From: Alviniconcha marisindica
Lineage: Eukaryota > Mollusca > Gastropoda > Provannidae
NCBI GenBank assembly: GCA_018857735.1
Contig: JABMCL010001551.1
Span: 424,501 to 488,500, forward strand
Length of the DNA stretch: 64,000 nucleotides
Direction: 5' to 3'
In this document: positions 1 through 11,455 of the stretch, piece by piece
Numbering within the stretch: the stretch's first letter is position 1
Layout of the letters: each line of letters starts with the position of its first letter
Translations under genes and position numbers: made by a program
Notes under the pieces: generated by a model
What the model was told of the DNA's origin: nothing
Databases searched by the model: none
Seen by the model: only the letters and a program-made list of their open reading frames with translations

Positions 1-258
1 TTCTTACATTGGATTTTATTTTAGAGGAGTTCAGTTTACACAAGTTCTGATAAAGTGTCATCAAATGTGATTATCTAAACATCTGCTCCATTCTGCCATA
101 CAGCACATTCCCTTCACAAATCATCCACACATCAGCTGACCCAACTCAACCCTTCAAGAAAATACCCAATACTCTGTCTGTCCTCTTCTTATACAGAGTG
201 AAATCAGTCTTGTTCTGCATCACATTACCAACATGCAGTAACAAAAACAAGTCAGTAT
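1..258 (-). other. 3' UTR of the MXRA7-like gene with poly(A) signal
   Basis: This stretch follows the stop codon of the MXRA7-like gene and has no coding potential. An AATAAA signal on the minus strand lies at 20-15, so the poly(A) site should fall at or just beyond the window edge. The transcript end is therefore almost complete here. Confidence 0.6.
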
Positions 259-533
259 TTAAATGTTGGCATAAAGCCTCATCTGTGCTTGCATCTCATC
301 CATGGAGCTGATGCCAAACTGCTCCTGTCGCTCCTGCATTAATCTGAAGATTTCTGCAAGCTGTTCCTGCTGTCTCTGCCTCTCCTCTGCAATTTGTTCT
401 GGTGAAAGGCCTTCACATATCTTGCGTGTTGTCACATCCTGTTTTACCTTCTTTATCTCTCCTTGGATGTGCTCACAGTAGTACACAGGATCAATGGAAC
501 TTGCAGGTTCCCCTGTTGTGCAGTCTCCCGATT
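259..533 (-). CDS. MXRA7-like gene, coding exon 2 (last)
   Basis: This exon encodes residues 108-198 and the stop codon, including the conserved C-terminal helix. The acceptor AG is at 535-534, preceded by a short T-rich tract. Confidence 0.78.
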
Positions 534-2468
534 CTTTGGACATAAAAAGTAATTGAAAACAAAATGAGTTACTAATTGTAACAAAATTTAAAACAAACAA
601 AACAATCTTCTATTACAGTATTTGTTCTAAGCATGTGTGCAGAAACAACAAATTTTAAAGTTTTAAAGTACAAGAACACATATAATGGTTTGCTTACATA
701 CTTGACAAAACATTTGCTTATGTAGTTAACAAAACTAACATACTGTTGGTGGTGAGGGAGGTGGTGGTTCTTTTTATGTATACACTAATACAAAGAGAGA
801 CAGACAGAGACCAACAGAGAGAGCGTAAGATATAATCAAATTAAGGTATTTCTCACGTCTTGAAAATAATGTAATCTTTAAAACAAATAAAGACCGCACA
901 TTTTACTTCTATTTTATCAATTCAGTTATTATTTGGACACTTTATTCATTCCTTGCCTGAATTTGGGTTGCCCTGTCTGAGACTAGCTAAGGCTACTGCA
1001 GCCACAAGAGCAGTGCTTCACAGTCCTTCTCATACTGGTGTACAAACTACAATGTTTACCAATTGTGAATGTGATGCATTTCAATGGGGAATAATTGCAC
1101 AAACACAGAAATCAAACCAGGGGTCCCAGTAACACACAAATTTGCATTACTAACCCAACAGAACTGAGAAGGATGCCCTCAACCTACTTCTGGGAGGTCC
1201 CCCAGTGCACTAAAAAATTCCAGGCACTTGATGTGGGGTTTTTTTAAAGTCCAGACCTGCTGTTGCTGACTGACACTGACAACTTAGGTAAAGAAATTTG
1301 TCACTCTTGGTTTGAGGTCCTGTCATTTGCAAGAGCCTGAACTGCTGAAGAGGGGTGTACACACTACTTTTTTTGTACCACTCACTCTGTCTCAAAACCA
1401 GCAACATCGGCCCTGTATTTGACAAGTACACATTCTCCCAAACCTCAAGACTATACACAATAGTTCACATTAGTGAGACACAAATATGTGGACCACAGAA
1501 AATTCCATGTTTTTTTAATTGTTATTGTTGGCAAATGGGCGGATCACAAAGCCAGTAACAAGTTAACAAACATGTCAAGTAAGTCGTAAGGCAAGCCTAT
1601 TTCTATTACCAAAGTTTACCAAAGAAAAAACAAAACAAAAATGGTAATATCCAAGGGGACGGTCGGAAATTCCTGGGGCATTTTAAATGCCATTATGGGT
1701 AACAGATACCATGTGGATCACTCATATAAGTCATACAGGGTCATATCTTGCGAATGAAGTGAACATTTGCAACAAAAGTAAGTGTAAAATAATGGGTGAG
1801 TACACGATCGACTGTTTTGCCGACATCAGCACTCAGGAAGCGTCACGCACGGTTACTAACTTACTGGAAAACTAGATCTAGATTAAAATAATTAATGTCT
1901 GAAATTAATTAATTAATACATGCACGCCGAAAAACACAAATACGACAAAATTTACTTTTCTGTTTTTGTTGCAAATTTGGGGTTTATTCACTTGATATGA
2001 CCCTTTTTGGTTGAATCTGATATTTCAATTTTGTGACATAAAGTGGGTATAAAATGTCCCAGGAATTTCCGACAGCCTCCTTGAATATTACCAAAAATTG
2101 AATAAACAAACTAAATTATTACAAAGAAAGAAACAAAGAACCCTACCACCAACTCCTTCCTCATCTCCTTTCCCTGATCCATCCGTTGTCTTCGAGTTTG
2201 AAGCAGACGATCGATTGTCGGCAGCAAAATTTCGTGCCGTTCCTTCTCCATTTTCATCACTAATGGCAACTGTATCAGCTGCGTTTGAAGACGCATAACT
2301 TCTGACCATATAATAAGTTGACAAAGCAACAACAGCAGCTGTCGCTAGCACAGCAACAATTAAGATAATCGAGTTTTGAGACATGAAGTCCGTTAATACA
2401 GTTCCCGCTGTCGCCATCTTGCTTCCTGATATACAAGCCTCGTTTTCAGATGCTGCAACATAGTCCAT
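259..2468 (-). CDS. MXRA7-like single-pass membrane protein (two exons)
   Basis: Joining 2468-2147 to 533-259 gives 198 residues. The donor G|GTAGGG and acceptor CCAAAG|AATC are both phase 1 and make an in-frame GAA codon. Residues 33-55 (start SIILIVAVLATAAVV) form one hydrophobic membrane segment. Residues 56-149 are low-complexity and acidic or Ser-rich. Residues 150-198 form a charged helix with EERQRQQEQLAEIFRLMQER, ending MQAQMRLYANI. That tail closely resembles the C-terminal tail of vertebrate matrix-remodeling-associated protein 7, as does the layout of N-terminal membrane anchor, disordered middle and C-terminal helix. The biochemical role of MXRA7 is poorly known. A second possible start is Met18 at 2417-2415 (AAGATGGCG), which has the stronger start context. 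Family assignment is by eye. Confidence 0.75.
534..2146 (-). other. Intron 1 of the MXRA7-like gene
   Basis: The intron is 1.6 kb and AT-rich, and I see no further exon in it. Around 1647-1685 and 2055-2085 there are related phrases in opposite orientation (GGACGGTCGGAAATTCCTGGG and CCCAGGAATTTCCGACAG). This suggests that 1647-2090 is a small inverted-repeat (MITE-like) insertion of about 440 bp. Confidence 0.5.
2147..2468 (-). CDS. MXRA7-like gene, coding exon 1
   Basis: This exon encodes residues 1-107 plus the first base of codon 108. It contains the start codon, the membrane segment and the start of the disordered linker. The donor is GTG|GTAGGG. Confidence 0.75.
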
Positions 2469-3094
2469 ATCAGTGATTATGCCCCGCAGATCTCACTAAA
2501 AGAAAAATCAGAAAATCCCACCGAAAATCTAAGCAAAGATTACCAAAAGACAAATGTCCTGGCTGATTTTTTAAAAATCCAAGTCAGTTTACACAATATG
2601 CATAAATAAACACCCCCTTAGTTCCGGCAGATCCATGCGCGGGGCTCAAGATACCCATGCAACCGTGGATTCACCCCCAACTCCCAATTTCCCTGCTAAT
2701 TAACTCATTCGGCTTGTTATTGCCTCTTTCGCCTGGATGTAGAAAACGCACAGTAAAATCGTTAAATTTTACACTGCTAAAAATGTCCCAATTTTGTCTC
2801 ATTTTAGCCCATTTTATGAACAGGAAATCGCTGACCAGCCGCGTCGGAGCCAAAAAGAGAGTCATGTTGCGTCAACAGAAAATGTGGTTGTCCTGGTAAC
2901 AGTCTGAAGTTAAATACGTCAATTTTTCCACAGGCCCAAGAATGGAAAATTACTGACGACTTCACCTGCAATCACCATTGTGTGTGTGTTTGTGTGTGTG
3001 TGTGTCAGTGTGTGTGTCAGTCATGACTGAATCAGTGTGCCGCGGCGTGTCCCGGCGCGCGTGCGTGCGTGTCTTGCCATGCGAGTCTGTGTGT

Positions 3095-3128
<34 letters not shown>

Positions 3129-3658
3129 ATTCATGTTGTATGCATTGAGTTTTGAAAATTTGTAAAGAACGTGTAAGCCGCGCCGTTAGGGCCTGTGCGG
3201 GTTACCGTGCTGAGGTGCCTCTGGCTCAGTCACGGTCACAGGCGGCCTAAGTATTCATTATTATTCAGTATTATTCAGTTATTATTATTATTGTATTGAT
3301 TATGTCCTGTCATAATGGGGCGATTTATGCCTTTACGCGTGTGAGTCAGTTGTGAGCTTACATAGTCCTGACCGGCGCAGCGGCCGGACTGACAGTCGTC
3401 ATGGCCCGGCGGGCGGCCCGTGCTCTCAGTCACGGTACGGCGGCTTATGCCTACTTCTGACGGCACAGACATCAGTTGAATATTATCAAAGATTCTTTGA
3501 TATTATTCCGGCAATGCCTGTGCCTCTCCGACAATGACGCGTCATCGAGCGCTGCCGCTGCGCCGCGCGGCTGAACCGCGACGCGGAATCAGTCGTCACT
3601 GACTGACGACGAAACTGACTGAGCAGGCTCCAGTCCGTCATATCTGGCCACTATACTG
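2469..3658. other. Upstream region of the MXRA7-like gene; GT repeats and GC-rich tract
   Basis: No gene is seen. The first 200 bases upstream of 2468 would hold the promoter and 5' UTR, but no clear core element is visible. From about 2980 to 3128 there is an impure (GT)n tract. From about 3010 to 3660 the sequence is full of CAGT/ACTG and CCGG/CGGC words, which is discussed as a finding. Confidence 0.4.
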
Positions 3659-4199
3659 AAATAAACACTATGGTGCTTATTCCACACGACTGAGAAAACA
3701 TAAGGCTTATTAGGGACGGAGAGAAGGGGGTGAAGGGGGTATGAATGTGGTGATGATGATGAAGTGATGCTTAATGTCCTCAGAAGTCGGCTAACATTAG
3801 TTAGGGACAAGCTGTGACCAATGCCGAAGCATGGTTCAATAAAGCTTTACGTCCACGGAAGCCACTGAGAAGGCTCGTTAGGATGGACAGCCCAGGACGG
3901 CCACCTCGACTCTCACACAGCTCCTGAACTACTAGATGTGGATGAATGTGGAGGGGGGGGGGGGAGAGAATATACCTATCGCTACACTGTCCACCAGAAT
4001 GACTTCTGCATTAAGGTGGGCAGCGATGAGAGCCATTTTAATGTTTCATTCATTGTGAGGGACAAAGTCGGTCACAACGACAACGGTGTCCACAGACCAC
4101 AACTTTTGAAGAGAAAGGAGAGCCGACGAAGCGGATTCGAACCGAGGTCCCGCCTCAACCGCTAGGCAGGACACACAACCGCTAGGCCAAACCGGCTTC
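3659..4199 (-). mobile_element. Family A tRNA-type SINE, split by a family B insertion
   Basis: This is a minus-strand copy of the A element. Its 3' module (CTTATTAGGGACGG) is at 3700-3720. Its body (CCTATCGCTACACTGTC) runs from about 3970. Its tRNA-like head ends near 4197 (CTAGGCCAAACCGGCT). A B element occupies 3751-3941 and is flanked by ATGAATGTGG at 3741-3750 and 3942-3951. Confidence 0.8.
3751..3941 (-). mobile_element. Family B short retroelement nested in family A
   Basis: This B copy starts with the (TGA)n end and runs to CTCACACAGCTCCTGAACTA. Exact 10-bp duplications on both sides (ATGAATGTGG) mark it as a later insertion into the A copy. Confidence 0.8.
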
Positions 4200-4633
4200 A
4201 GTCAAGTCTAGCCGGGCGGTCCACGGTATTTTCAGTGGTAGTGTGCTTTGGAACTCACTTCCTGACTCTTAGACTGATTACCACCCAGCACTGCCGAAAC
4301 GTTTAAATCGCGTTACATGTCATAGCCTACATTATGCGCCGATTGGTTGTCCTTGTACCCTCAACAGGAAATTAGTGATCAAAGCCCGTCAGTGCTGGCT
4401 CTGGTCAGCGACGTGGTGGCAGTTCGACAGGCGCAGCGACAACAACACGTGATACTCGCACCAACACGTGCCTCGGCATAACAGTCTCATACGCGAGTGC
4501 ATCAGTCCGTTATGCCATGCGGCAGAAACAGAAAAATATTAATTCGGAGTTTTGTATGTAGATTTCAGTGTTCATAGTGTGGAGGGAAAAAACGGGTTTC
4601 CAGTGGTTGACTAGAGGTAAAGGGAGACTACTG

Positions 4634-4640
4634 TGTGCGT

Positions 4641-4671
<31 letters not shown>

Positions 4672-4703
4672 GGGTGGTTGACTAGACTGAGGTGAAGGGA
4701 GAC

Positions 4704-4743
<40 letters not shown>

Positions 4744-4751
4744 CGCGCGCA
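4634..4751. repeat. GT, poly-G and GC-alternating simple repeat
   Basis: A (GT)n run, then a run of 18 or more Gs, then another (GT)n passing into alternating GC. Long reading frames here come only from the repeat. Confidence 0.9.
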
Positions 4752-6127
4752 CGCGTGCCTTTGTGAGGCAGATCCCACCGCCCTGCCAACCCAAACCCAG
4801 TAAGAAAAAAAGAAGAAGAAAAAAAGAGAGAAAAAAGGAAGATTGCCGTGTGTGCTTGTGTGGGAGCCACCCCCTCCCCCCAACCAGCACAAGAAAAAGG
4901 GAAAAAAGAAATCAAACAAGAAAACGAAAAGAAAAATTGAAGCGGAAAATGAAAGAAATTAAAGAAGAAAGAAAGAAAAAGCAACACGTGTGGGATGTGA
5001 GCGTGCGTGTGTCGTGTACATGGAATCGTAAGTGGAGTGATTCTTAGTTTACAACAAAGCGAAATCAATAATACCGTGCAAGAAAACTATAATTTTCAAT
5101 GTTTGGTCACTTCTCAGTTTTGCATGGAACATCAGATTTGCAGTCAAGTACACAGCTCTTTGAACTAGTTTGATAAGAGACAGTGATTTCGTTGTGGTGA
5201 AATAAAAGGTTAAACTGACATTGGTACTGGTAGGCTATTCTCATGGGAAATTATACTCATCTGAGAAGAAAATGACCACGAAATTCGAACATCTAAAAGC
5301 GCTTTCTGTGTGAAGCGTCGTGGCTCAGCCAAACGCACGTGTAACGCCATTGCATGCGGACTCTCCCCGTCAGTGTTTCCCCTCCAACCAGAGGTACTAC
5401 AGCAAGTAGTGTCTCTGCTCCAACAGACGACGAATCGAGTGTTACGTTCCTAATCTGAACTTCACAAATCGTCACGGCGTGGTTTCGAATGGTTCGATGA
5501 GGTGTCGTGGGGTTTCAATATATAAAATATATTTTTAAAAACTAGCCTTCTCAGGTGATTTGGCCGGGGGGAAAAGAAGAAGAAAAAAAGAAGAAAAAGA
5601 AAAAAGAAGAGACTGTAACAGTCTTAGTCACCTGGCGCGCGTGTAACTACAAGATACATAAACTCAGGTCTCAGGTCTTTGGTGTTTGTACTTGTGTGAC
5701 GTCTTTCGAGCGTTCCGCATGAACTCCCTTGTGTGTTGAGACATCTTTCTCATTGACTCATTTTTGTTGAACGCTGCAATACATCGCTGATCAAAAATTC
5801 ACTACTCAGAGATAAAAATACAGACACTTTGGTGACGTCAAAATGAAGCGCGGGAGAAGAGCGCACAACGCAGTAATGAGCTCATGGAACAAGTCGTCAA
5901 GTGTTAGTGATGGTGTCCAAAAAAAGTCACCTTGTAAAATCGATATAAAATCAACTTCAGTTGCAAAACTTTTACTGCGGATCATTATATTTTAATTCTT
6001 TTGACCTGCTCAGTCCAAGCACACGACTGAGAAGTTAAGCCTCGGAAAGCTAATTCGTTTAAAAAGAGGCAGTCAGTTTCGGAGGGTTTCTGGAAATGAA
6101 AAGAATGTTGAGAACATGCCACCTATT
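4752..6127. other. Intergenic, no gene seen
   Basis: The stretch contains purine-rich tracts on the plus strand at about 4800-4985 and 5567-5611. I find no coding exon, RNA gene or full repeat copy. Confidence 0.4.
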
Positions 6128-7335
6128 CACCCGTCCCTAATAAACCATACGTGGCTTCTGTGGACGTTAAACAACATGAAAGAAGAAGCCACCTGGTCAG
6201 AGCTCAGAAGCTGTATAAAAGTCGAGGTGGCCATCCAAGGCTCCATGGTTCAGGAGCTGTGTGAGAGTCGAGGTGGACGTCCTGGACTGTCCGTCCTAAA
6301 GAGCCTTCTGGTTTCCGTGGACGTAAAGAATTGTTGCACCGTGCTTCGGCATTGGTCACAACTTCTCCGTAATATGTCAACTGACATCTGAGGACATAAA
6401 GCATCATTTCATCATCATCATCACCAGGGCTCCCTCATAGTTCAGGAGCTGTGTGAGAGTCGAGGTGGCCGTCCTGAGCTGTCCGTCCTAAGAGCCTTCT
6501 GGTTTCCGTGGACGTAAAGAAATATTGAACCGTGCTTCGGCATTGGTCACAACTTGTCCCTAATATGTCAACTGACATCTGAGGACATTAAAGCATCACT
6601 TCATCATCATCATCACCAGGGCTCCCTCATAGTTCAGGAGCTGTGTGAGAGTCGAGGTGGCCGTCCTGAGCTGTCCGTCCTTAAGAGCCTTCTGGTTTCC
6701 GTGGACGTAAAGAATTATTGAACCGTGCTTCGGCATTGGTCACAACTTGTCCCTAATATGTCAACTGACATCTGAGGACATTAAGCATCACTTCACCACC
6801 ATCACCAGGGCTCCCGTGAGCCGGTTTGGCCTAGCGGTAAGGTGTTAGGCTGGTAAGCGGAAGGACCTCGGTTCGATACGGCTTCGGCTCTCCTTTCTCT
6901 TCACAAAGGTTGTGGTTTGTGGACACTGTCTAGTGACTTTGTCCATCACTTCCTACTGAAACATTAAAATGGCTCTCATCGCTGCCCGTCTTAATGCAGG
7001 AATCATTCTGGTGGTGACAGTGTAGCGATAGGTATATAATCTCCCTCTTCCCCCATCTCCCTACCCCCCCCCCCCCCCCCCCCCACCTTCTCCCCGTCCC
7101 TAATAAGCCTTGCGGTTTCTGTGGACGTTAAGCACAATGTTTACTTACTTACCAGGGCTCCCGGTCCCTAACAATCTTTATGGTCTCTGTGGACGTAAAG
7201 CAACATTAGAAGGCTGGGTGCTAAATCAGAGCTCAGGAGCCGTGTGAAAGTCGAGGTGGCCGTCCAGGGCTCCCTGTCCCTAATAGTGCTTATGGTATGT
7301 GTGGAGATAAAGCAACATTAGAAGAAGGCGCCTGG
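6128..7335 (+). mobile_element. Family C element interrupted by three B copies and one A copy
   Basis: Family C modules lie at 6128-6244 and 7152-7335, each with GTCCCTAA and GTGGACGT. Between them sit three B units (about 6246-6423, 6435-6615, 6627-6804) and one A SINE (6816-7151). The junction sequence CCAGGGCTCCC recurs exactly at 6424-6434, 6616-6626, 6805-6815 and 7152-7162, with a diverged form at 6235-6245. This is a stack of successive insertions at one target. Confidence 0.75.
6816..7151 (+). mobile_element. Family A SINE, full-length reference copy
   Basis: The tRNA-like head at about 6830-6895 has an A-box-like TGGCCTAGCGGTAAGG and a B-box-like GGTTCGATAC. The body runs to CGATAGGTATATAATC. 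A poly-C tract sits at about 7066-7084. The 3' module CCCTAATAAGCCTTGCGG...GTGGACGTTAAGCA ends the element before a TTACTTACTT tail. It is an RNA polymerase III-type SINE with no protein coding. Confidence 0.85.
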
Positions 7336-8772
7336 AGGGTAGTGGGAGCAATCGGGGTCACACTATGATACGCACACCTCGAAATGAAGATGTCAAGGGC
7401 GCATAGGGGCTTTGAGTAAGGCTGCTCCAGTCATGGACCTATATACCTGCACAGCACCTTACATTTCTCTCTGGGGTAAAAGTATTATGAATCCCCCCCC
7501 CCCCCCCCCTCTTTCCTAACAGCGCACTGAGCATTCAAGTTAATGGAATCACGCGCCATATAAAAGTGGACATCATCATCATAAAAAACAAACTGGTCTG
7601 CTTGTGTTCTGTTCTGCAGGGGTACTGCCTGTAACAGGTGGGTCATGGCCACGTCTCGCTCGAAGTTGGGCTACGTCTGTGCTGCTTACCCTTGTTAGTT
7701 TGTTAGGCTTGGAGTGCTAGCTAGCTTGCGGCGTTGTGTTGGCCAGCTGAGATTTTGCAGCACCTTGTCCAGTTAGATGGGTTAATAGTGCATGTGAAGA
7801 ACGAACCGTGCGATTTGCCTCTACTGCTTCAACGCGGGCCAGATGTTGGTCTTGTTGCTGGAGTCCCAGGACTGTGCTGGAATATTCTGGGAGTGGTCTA
7901 ACTACAGATTTTACCTATGAACCTATGTAATGATCAGTGCAATTTCTGCCCCCATCTCCGTGTACTGTACCATTATTTGCTAGTCTGGAATATGATATGG
8001 TGTACATTTCTGGGCATTTTACATCACTGTAACTATCTTTTGTTGTTCAGAAACTACAACTATTGAATGCTAGTCTCTGTTTTATGTGTGTGTCCGTACA
8101 TTCATGCCATACCTGGTTTGATCTTGACCTACTTCTGAGATCTGGGTGATGTTTTGTACGTAGTTTTCATCCAGCTGACTTCAAAGCCTGTGTGACTGAT
8201 TCTTTTCTGTGGCAACCTTTTTCTGCTATTCATTTGAGACTGGTAATGAGCAAACCAACATGGCTGCATATTGAGATCAAATTCGAAATGAAAAAGTGCT
8301 TCATTATGGAACCATACAAAGCCTTCAAATGGAAGTACACAATTATAGTGTCTACAGTTTCAAGCCAACTTGTGTCTTTTCTTGGTGTCCCCTTTAAGCT
8401 GATATTTGTTAAATTATTGACTGTAGCTAATTAAAATTGCGGATACCTTTGACATCTGTTGTCTGCCAATATGCATCGTAAAAGAGGCTGCTGGCAGAAA
8501 TGTTGAAAACTGTCTAGCAGTATCTTAGTGAACTGGACCAATATTACTATTAGCCACTCTAGAAACTTCTTTAATCTGAATGTAATAAACGCAAAACTGG
8601 TTGTTTTTCAAACACAGCCCACATTTTCTACATCCCCAGAGTAATGCAGTTATGCGTGTGAAACTGACTGCACATATAATATACAAGTGAATATGCCTTT
8701 AACCTGTCACTATTTAGTTCATGCCATTCATTAGTTTTGAACAGTTGAGCATCTGTTGTTTTAAAAACTTGC

Positions 8773-8774
<2 letters not shown>
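7336..8774. other. Intergenic, no gene seen
   Basis: A poly-C run lies at about 7493-7509. There is no coding exon or recognisable repeat family that I can support. Confidence 0.35.
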
Positions 8775-8838
<64 letters not shown>

Positions 8839-8849
8839 CACACACACAC
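8775..8849. repeat. (CA)n microsatellite
   Basis: A nearly pure CA dinucleotide run of about 75 bp, with one CG interruption near 8831. Confidence 0.97.
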
Positions 8850-9844
8850 TGCTAAGCAAGAACAGTGCAGCATGTCAAAAAAAGATCTGGAATCTGTGTT
8901 TCCTGCAGCTGGCTTTCCTTAGAGAAGGAAGGAAGGAACTTGGTTTTTAACACCCAGCAACCATGATGGTTACAGTAGGGCAAAACATTTTATCTGAAGA
9001 TAATAAATGCTAAACATATATAACAACAAAAAGGTAGAATGTGGGCAAAACAAAAACAGATCCAAAAAGTGATAAAATATATATAATTTTCCAAAAATGT
9101 TCATATTCAGATAATCGAAGATGCAATCCAAAGATACATCCTCAAACAACATCTACAGTGATCATTGCATCAAGCTGTAAAGTGTCACTCCATTGCTTAA
9201 ATCACTTCAGAACAAAAAAGAAAATATGTTCAGTAGTAATTATGCAACCAATCACATGGGATCCACACAGGTGGCTCCTCTCCCTTTCATAACCAGGAGC
9301 ATGTATATATATATATACATACATACCAATGTGTAGTTGGGAGATGAGTCTCTTCTCTTCTGTTACTACAAATACAAGAAATAGTGCACTTGTTCAGTTT
9401 GGGAAAGATTTTATGCAGTGAGGGTACTCGTCCAACACCAATTGCAATTGCCAAAGCTCTAAAAGACATTTATTCACATGTGGTTTTAGGTCTGAGAAGG
9501 AATTGGGCAGAAAGGAAGCAGAATTAGTTTGAAAAATTGATTACTTCTTTATTAACTATTAAGCATACAGATTGCAAAAAATAAAAACGTGTTGAAAAAT
9601 TGTCCCAGACGAGGAAGGGGGCAGGGCATGAGGTTTTACTCTTTAGCAACTAAATTAATTAAATCATTTAAATAAAATCAATTATTTAAGTAATTAAATA
9701 GGGATCACATCTTGTTTTGTTGTTGTTGTTTGTTTTTTAGGACTGTGGGGTCTCAGATGGAGGCTGAAGTATCAATGTAAGCATGTGTGTGCGTGTGTGT
9801 ATGTAAACATGTAATGTTGTTGTTGACTGCTTTTATTTAAAACT
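8850..9844. other. Intergenic, no gene seen
   Basis: The sequence is AT-rich. A TTTATT at about 9547 could serve as a distal minus-strand poly(A) signal for ZNF598, but nothing else supports it. Confidence 0.3.
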
Positions 9845-10256
9845 GTGATCTGCTCTCAAGCAGAGTCAGTGTACTCTTGTTGTATGTGATTCTCAATGAG
9901 TGACTGTAGCAATTTGTAGCACACTTTTTTGAATATCCACCAAAGTGGTGTACTTACAGTGCTGTTTGGTTGTTACATGGCTGGCGCCACATGAAAGTGC
10001 TGCTGTCTCGGTACACATTCTGTGTACATCATGCAACCATGCACCAGTTTACAAAGTCACTTTATTCAAAGCCACATACGTAGGGTGTACATGTGTTGAG
10101 CTACATCTTGCCACCTACGCTTTTGGCAAAATGACCAGGACCTTTTATGTGCTACTGCAGTAACACAAGGGTGGAACAAATACCAAAGATTCAGCACAGT
10201 TGACCTTGATGACAAAAATGAGTCCAGCACTCTGCCATGAGTATCCCCACTCGCCA
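9845..10256 (-). mobile_element. Family D tRNA-type SINE, diverged copy
   Basis: The body phrases CTGCTCTCAAGCAGAGTCAG, GTTGTTACATGGCTGG and TCAAAGCCACATA match the copies at 17777-18212 and 56590-57068. The head is degenerate but recognisable near 10228-10256 as CCAGCACTCTGCCATGAGTA. Confidence 0.7.
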
Positions 10257-11124
10257 CTTTTATATGTGTATATAGGCAAGATCAGGTATAAGTGTGTGTA
10301 TATATGCAAACATTTTGCACATGGGGATCCAAGTTACCCAGAAGAGCACATACCCAAATTTCATGTTAAACAATTACTATCACCAGTAAACAAATTAACA
10401 AAGCAGTGTGATACACCATAGTTGCCACTGTCAAACTGAATGAGTCCCATTTTATTTTACCACTTTTCATCAGCTTACATAATAGCTCAAAAATACCTCT
10501 TTTAAACACCATCACCACACCACCCCTCTTCATCCACTTCTGCCAAATTAAGTAATGCATACCTGCCCATGTGACATAAAATTTTAACCAATTTTTTGTT
10601 GTTGTATTGAGGTGTATGCAAAGATTTTAACCAAAAAATAATAATTCTGTATTGAGGTGTCTGGACAACACTGACACAATCTGATAAAGAGTATACACAC
10701 AGTCATTGTAATAGAATCCAAAAATATTTTTACTCGCATAAAATATTTGCAATTAATGTCACAACTCAGTCTGCATCAGTTATGATGTACCTACAGTAGG
10801 AGACGTGCCACCACATGCAGCTGTACACTGTCAGTGCCACCATTAGGCTACAAAGATACCAAGAATGATGAATGCAACTGAAACAACAAACAGAAATAAT
10901 TAACCACACACTGGGCCTAGAGTTGGCTGCACCGGAGGAACATATATACAAGTCAACTTTCCCAGATGTGCAGTTTGTTAGTAATTGGATTTTGACACCC
11001 TGTCAGCTGCATAGGGACACCTCAGGACAATCTGCATGTCAAGACCTGAATTCACAATAGAACCGATCTAGGGAAAAGAATCTATTTTGTCAACCTCACC
11101 AGCAGTTGTTCACTCATTCCCCAG
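10257..11124. other. Intergenic, no gene seen
   Basis: AT-rich, without coding exons or recognised repeats. It lies downstream of ZNF598 and could contain a distal 3' UTR. Confidence 0.3.
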
Positions 11125-11455
11125 AACTCACAAGTTAACTGCAGGTCAAAACCAGAACTGCTGACTGCATCTGACGACACAATTTGACCGCAGGTCAAAA
11201 CCAGAACTGCTGACGGCATCTGACAACAATCTGACAGCAGGTCAAAACCAGAACTGCTGATTGCATCTGACAAGCACACAGTTTCCTGGTATGTCAAAAC
11301 TAGAAGTTACTATAATGCATGTCAAAACCAGAATCCATCTAACAAACATGCAACTTTCCTTTGACTGTATCTGATAAAAACAAGAAACTGACTGCATGTC
11401 AAAACAAGAAGTGCTGACTGCATCTGACAAACATACTATTGCCTGTCAGAAGTGA
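11125..11455. repeat. Degenerate tandem repeat, about 50-bp unit
   Basis: The phrase GGTCAAAACCAGAACTGCTG recurs about every 50 bp at 11143-11260, then in more diverged form (ATGTCAAAACCAGAA) to about 11455. There are three good units and about three poor ones. Confidence 0.8.

Noticed and set aside
4510..5068. Overlapping frames rich in His-Thr or Cys-Val
   Set aside because: They read through GT, poly-G and purine tracts and have no domain or splice support.
6830..6895. tRNA-like sequence with A-box and B-box words
   Set aside because: It is the head of a family A SINE. It continues into the SINE body, and copies elsewhere in the window share that body. It lacks a clean cloverleaf, so it is not a functional tRNA gene.
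8192..8434. 80-codon frame in the left intergenic region
   Set aside because: No recognisable family, AT-rich composition and no splice context.
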